From: Sorghum bicolor
Lineage: Eukaryota; Streptophyta; Magnoliopsida; Poales; Poaceae
NCBI RefSeq assembly: GCF_000003195.3
Contig: NW_018396402.1
Span: forward strand, 1-64,000
Length of the DNA stretch: 64,000 bases
Direction: 5' to 3'
Part shown: positions 59,470 through 64,000 of the stretch, piece after piece
Layout: each line of letters starts with the position of its first letter
How positions within the stretch are numbered: position 1 is the stretch's first letter
Notes under the pieces: model-generated
Told to the model about the DNA's origin: nothing
The model's input: the letters and a program-made list of their open reading frames with translations, nothing else
Database searches by the model: none
Position numbers and translations under genes: made by a program

Positions 59470-61369
59470 GCACCAGGTCCTTGCAGGCGGTGCCTGAGAC
59501 AAAGGCCAGAATGACATCGTGGTCGGGGATGTGCGGGAGCTCAGTGCGCTGCTTTGAGAAGCATCGAGCATACTCTCAGAGAGTTTCTCTTGATTTTTGC
59601 TTGCACTTGCTGAGGTCCCATGAATTGCCAGGACGTATGTAGGTTCCTTTAAAGTTGCCCTCGAACACCCTGACCAAATCGGTCCAGTCGTGGATCTGGT
59701 TGGCAGGGAGTTCCTCGAGCCATCTGCGAGCGGTGTCGGATAGAAAAAGCGGTAACTGGCGGATGATGGCTCGATTGTGTCCTCGAGCGCCTCCTAACTG
59801 GCATGCTAGCCAAAAGTCTACTAGCCACAGCTCTGGCTTGGTTTCGCTGTTGCGATGCTGGTCGGGGATCGAAACGGACTGGGCAACGGCGTGCTGCGGA
59901 TTGCTCTGCTGAAAACTCGAGGGCCTAATGGCTTTGGAGCCATTCGGTCCTTGTCACTGTTGTATCGTCCACCGCGGTGGGCGCTATAGCCTCGCTCCTC
60001 TGCATCCCCATGCCGGCGGCGGCGATACTCATTGATGTCATGTCGAGCGTCATGTCGCCATTGATTATCGACGAGGCGCTCTTGGAAGGGCACAGTCTTT
60101 CTTCCTCGAGGGGGTGGTCCTTGATGGACCGACACTTCCTTCTCATCTCGGGCTGGCTCGACGTGTTTCTCTGTGGCTGCCCCTCGACGCCGAGAAGCCG
60201 AGCTTTCGGCTTGTTGGGCTGCCGCCACTTGGAGCAGAGTCTGCACCTTGTCTCGAATGCACCGCGCCTGGGAGTTGGAAGGTTCAGGCATGCTACGCAA
60301 TAGCATGGTTGCTGCCATGACATTCTGGCCCGCTCGTGGGAAGCGGCTGACAGGTGGCTCTGGCTCCTCGTCCCCGACGATTTGACGGTACACCTCTCGA
60401 GCGCGACCGCGCGCGCCTTTGGCGTGCGGGTGCGGTTGGTCTCGCTCGAGGGCCTGCTCGAGCTGAGCAAGGCGCTCGCGGTCTTCGTCGAGCTTGGCTT
60501 TGAGCTCCCGTAATTGTGCGAGCTGCGCAGCTTTGTCGTCCTACGCCGGAGGGTCGACCCGCCCATCGTTCCCAGGTGTCCTGGGATCTTCTCTTGCTAC
60601 GGGGGCTCGGCCACCGGCAACGGCATCTTGCGTTTCATCAGTGGTGCCACTTCACCATCGATGTTGTAGCATTCCCTTGTAGGGTCGTAACTATCAGATT
60701 CGGAGTCGGGGTCTGGTTCTGCGGCGTAGAAACACCCACGCCCCTCCTCCGCCATCCGCTGTCTGAGCGAGGTGATGGTATATCGCCTAGGTCCTAGACG
60801 TTGGAGGCTCCGCACCTGGGAAAATTCCGGCAGTTCAGCTGCTCGCTGTTGTGCCTCGGCGTCGCTCGGGAGGACCATTGGTCTTTCCACATACGTCTGG
60901 GCGTCCGGGCATATCGTTCTGGCTAGGGACGCTGTGGCATTGTCCAGACCGAATGGTGTGTTCCCCTAGAGGCGAACAATCCGTGCGGTAGCAGCGTTGT
61001 CGAGGGGGAGAGCACGCGAGTCGCGTCATCTCCCAACGTTGTTGCGGGGCTGTCCAGACGCCGGGCCGCCGTATTTGTAGCCTCGGCGTGCGGGGCTGCC
61101 GGCTGCTGCGCCACCGCTCGCTTGGCATAGGTTGATGACCGCGACGCAGCAGAAGGGTGGTGACGGTGCTGTCCACGCCTCTTCTTGGGCGGGGAGGCGT
61201 GGTGGCGAGGCCGTCTTGGGGCCTTCGATTGTGCTGGTGCAACGCTAGTTCCTCCTGGTCCTTTGACCGAGAGCAGGATCATGTCGTAGCCGGTACCGGT
61301 GGACATGAACTCGAGGCTCCCAAACCAAATCACCGTGGAGCGCGGGATCGGCGAAATGAGAGTGGCCAT
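59470..61369 (-). pseudogene. T1 gag (Tat type), degenerate
   Basis: Read from ATG 61369 (MATLISPIPRST) shortly after the PBS. Order: a Pro/Arg-rich N-terminus; a conserved block near 60600-60890 (PEFSQVRSLQRLGPRRYTIT, DSYDPTRECYN); a coiled coil (LAQLRELKAKLDEDRERLAQ, ~60430-60530); a basic region; GPRVFSRAIRSTPLPSPFR at about 59925; then, after a frameshift near 59860, the capsid (ETKPELWLVDFWLACQLGGA, TARRWLEELP, NFKGTYIRPGNSWDLSKCK, FSKQRTELPHI). The last gag codons (FVSGTACKDLV) are at about 59475. Beyond them nothing of the zinc knuckle or pol survives. Several frameshifts and stops prevent a full product. Confidence 0.8.
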
Positions 61370-61408
61370 TCTAGAATGAGATGGGGAGTCGGTGAAAAAC
61401 ACGCAGGA

Positions 61409-61426
61409 CCCCTACCTGGTGCGCCA
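61409..61426 (-). other. T1 primer-binding site
   Basis: Minus strand TGGCGCACCAGGTAGGGG, two bases from the 5' LTR. Its position and TGG start fit a PBS. The tRNA species was not identified. Confidence 0.75.
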
Positions 61427-61428
61427 AC

Positions 61429-62443
61429 TGTCGGTGTTTTACCTCTAGGAGGTCACACCAACGAGTAAACTTGTGTGCATGTTCCCTTTCCCAGATGATG
61501 ATGCAAGAAATACACACAGATTTATCCTGGTTCGGGCAAGAGAAGGCCCTACGTCCAGCGGGAGGGATGTTTTCTATTATCTTGCACCTAAGTGCTTGTA
61601 CAGGGGTGAATACAAGTCGGTATTGTGGTGGATTCTAAGTCCTAGGTAGAGGTGATGTATGGTTGTTCTTCTCCGTATGTCCTGTCTTTCATCCTTTCCT
61701 ATGCCTCCCCTTTTATAGTTCCAAGGGGAGACCTAGGTTACATGGCGTAGGTGATAGAGTAGGGGTCGATAGGGGCGTGGTGCGCTGACCTACTCGAGGC
61801 TTCCGTGCCGGCGTGGCCTCGAGCTGTCTTGTTACTTGGTACTTTGGTGATGATTGTGCATGCTTCTGCATTCGACTCCTGTGTGTTGCCTTGGATTGGC
61901 TTAACCGTGGGCACGCCTGTACGTCGTGGCTGCAGTCGCGTCCAGAGTGGTTGAGGTGTTGTCTTTCACCGCCTGACTCTTCTTTGGGAAGGAACGTGTT
62001 CGCTCGAGGGTCCGACGCCACGCAAGGCCGTGCTGATCGGTGCGCTGACTTTGGGCGCCTCGAGGGGGGTCGTGACGTGACGTCCCGTCTGTCTCACTGT
62101 GCTCGGCCGTACTCTGGCTCATTTGGGGGACAAAGCTGCAAAAAGGGGGATTGGATGGGTGCTTGCTCCCAGTCACATTTCCCGTGACTGTCGGGTTAGG
62201 TGAGAACACGGTAGGCGCATTAAATGCCCTGGTTTCCGTACCCACGTCAGGGCGCAGATGGCGTCCTTGCGCTCGAGCCTTTGTCGATTCACACGACCCT
62301 TTTTCTGTGTTCGAGGCTATGGTTGCATCGCGCTTTGGTAGTCGCGTGTGCGAGCGGGGGCGTCGAGTCAGGGGCCTTGATTTGCTTACGGGTCCTCTCA
62401 TTATGAGCATTGGTTGGGGTACCCCTTATTGACACCCTCGACA
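61429..62443 (-). repeat. T1 5' LTR
   Basis: 1,015 bp, starting TGTCGAGGGTGTC at 62443 and ending CACCGACA at 61429 on the minus strand. A clear TATA (CTATAAAAG, minus strand, about 61710-61719) marks the promoter. About 50 bp present in the 3' LTR (near 54090-54170) are missing around 62285. Confidence 0.88.
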
Positions 62444-64000
62444 CACCTGCTTGTACTCCTAGGTAAAAGGCTCAAGTGAAAGCTCCGTTTGGTCTATTTA
62501 GAGATAGTGCTAATCTTGAGGAAAGATAGATGCACGGTCTGCATGGAACATACCATATTCTTAGAAATTATTTTGGACACACCCGATAGAACTCCTTGAT
62601 GACGTGTGTCATATGGAATCTCACTTTGGTGTGCTTAGAGACAGTATTAGTTTCGGTGCAAGATATGTGCACGGTTTGCGCCTAATGCACCAAAGTCTAA
62701 GAAACCATTTTGGAAGCACCTGTTGTAACTCCTAGGTGAAGAGGCTCAAGTGGAGGCTCGGTTCGGTCTGTTTAGAGATAGTGCTAATCTTGATGCAATA
62801 TAGGTGCATGATTTGCATGGAACATACCATATGCTCAGAAATCAATTTGGACGCACTAGATGGAACTCCTAGATGACATGTGTCATATGGAATCTCACTT
62901 TGGTCCGTTTAGAGAGTGTTAGTTTCGGTGCAAGATAGGTGCACGGTTTCCACCTAATGCACCATAGGATAAGAAACAATTTTGGAGGCACCTGATGGTA
63001 CTCCTAGGTCAAGGGGCTCAAGGGAGAGCTCGGTTTGGTCTGTTTGGAGATAGTGCTAATCTTGATGCAAGATAGATGCACGGTTTGCATGGAACATACG
63101 ATATGCTCAGAAATCAATTAGGACGCACCTGATGTAACTCCTTGATGAAGTGTGTCATATGGAATCTTGCATCGGTTCGTTTAGAGACAGTGTTAGTTTT
63201 GGTAGAAGATATGTGCACGGTTTACGCCTAATGCACCATAGGCTAAGAAACCATTTTAGACGCACCCGATGGTACTTGTAGTTGAAGAGGCTCAAGCGGA
63301 GGCTCGATTTTGTCTATTCGGATATAGTGCTAATCTTGATGCAAGATAGTTGCACATTTTGCATGGAACGTACCATATGTTAATAAATCAATTTAGACAC
63401 ACCTAATGGAACTCGTAGATGACGTATGTCATATGGAATCTCGCTTCGGTCTGTATGGAGACAATGTTAGTTTTGATGGAAGATAGGTGCATAGTTTGTG
63501 CCTAATGCACCAAAGTCTAAGAATCCATTTTTGACGCACCTGTTTGTACTCCTAGATGAAGAGGCTGAAGTGGAAGCTCGGTTCGGTCTATTTAGAGATA
63601 GTGCTAATGTTGATGCAAGATAGGTGCACGGTTTGCATGGAACATAACATATGCTTGGAATTCAATTTGGATGCACCCGATGGAACTCCTTGATGACGTG
63701 TGCCATATGGAATCTCGCTTTGGTCTGTTTAGAAATAGTGTTAGTTTCGATGCAAGATACGTGCATGGTTTGCGCCTAATGCACCATAGTCTAAGAAACC
63801 ATTTTGGAAGCACCTGTAGGTACTTCGGTGAAGAGGCTCAAGTGGAAGCTCGGTTTGATCTGTTTGGAGATAGTGCTAATCTTGATGCAAGATAGGTGCA
63901 TGATTTGCATGGAACATACCATATGCTTAGAAATCAATTTGGACGCACCCAATGGAACTCCTTGATGACGTGTGTCATATGGAATCTCGCTTCGGTACAT
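62444..64000. repeat. Centromere-type satellite array, block 5
   Basis: About 1.6 kb of the same monomers, continuing the monomer split by T1 and running off the end of the window. Confidence 0.92.

Larger units (their letters stand above)
53244..62443 (-). mobile_element. T1: defective Tat-type Ty3/gypsy retrotransposon
   Basis: 9,200 bp, clearly more GC-rich than the satellite, flanked by CACCT at 53239-53243 and 62444-62448. Minus orientation is shown by the order LTR, PBS (61409-61426), gag, then polypurine tract (54313-54324), and by a minus-strand TATA box in the LTR. LTRs are 1,015 bp (5', right) and 1,069 bp (3', left). They differ by a ~50-bp indel and several percent substitutions, so T1 is older than the CRM-type copies. 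Gag resembles grass Tat/RIRE2-like elements. Between gag and the 3' LTR there is a plus-strand (antisense) ORF with introns, and no trace of protease, RT or integrase remains. Tat assignment rests on gag type, polypurine tract and the antisense ORF. Confidence 0.88.

Overview
This window looks like the interior of a plant centromere, most likely from a panicoid or andropogonoid grass. It contains only two kinds of sequence. About 34.7 kb (54%) is a tandem satellite of roughly 137-bp monomers arranged as alternating A/B dimers of about 273 bp. About 29.3 kb (46%) is LTR retrotransposon DNA inserted directly into that satellite. No host gene, tRNA, rRNA or CRISPR array was seen. The grass assignment is an inference. 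It rests on the satellite monomer length, on three Ty3/gypsy insertions of the CRM (centromeric retrotransposon) type, and on a Tat-type gypsy element of a kind common in grasses.

Layout: satellite 1-2919; non-autonomous CRM-type element N1 on the minus strand, 2920-8816, TSD GATAG; satellite 8817-19794; nearly complete CRM-type element C1 on the plus strand, 19795-27424, TSD TTTGG; satellite 27425-43559; truncated plus-strand CRM LTR, 43560-44237, abutting non-autonomous CRM-type element N2 on the minus strand, 44238-50149, with no matching TSD; satellite 50150-53243; Tat-type gypsy element T1 on the minus strand, 53244-62443, TSD CACCT; satellite 62444-64000.

The three CRM-type elements share several hallmarks. 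Their LTRs begin TGATGAGGACATC. Their primer-binding sites resemble the initiator-tRNA-Met site. They have a purine-rich leader and a polypurine tract next to the 3' LTR. The gag-pol frame runs into the 3' LTR, which encodes a C-terminal tail of the kind proposed to guide integration into centromeric chromatin. C1 has gag, protease, RT, RNase H, integrase and tail, broken only by one frameshift and one TGA. N1 and N2 keep gag, protease and tail but have lost most of RT, RNase H and integrase by different deletions. If mobile, they depend on enzymes supplied by another copy. T1 keeps a decayed gag and an intron-containing antisense ORF with its own TATA box, but its pol is gone.

The satellite carries long, recent duplications: a 1,913-bp tandem duplication (about 14 monomers) with a third copy 25.3 kb away, a 2,131-bp tandem duplication, and a 1,091-bp tandem duplication inside a block repeated 4.9-6.0 kb further on. 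Few-difference LTR pairs, exact TSDs and these duplications point to a young region reshaped by unequal exchange. The points of most interest are the composite LTR/N2 junction, the mosaic capsid region shared by N1 and N2, the in-frame RT-integrase deletion in N2, and a conserved 21-bp dyad in one monomer type. All differences and lengths were counted by eye.
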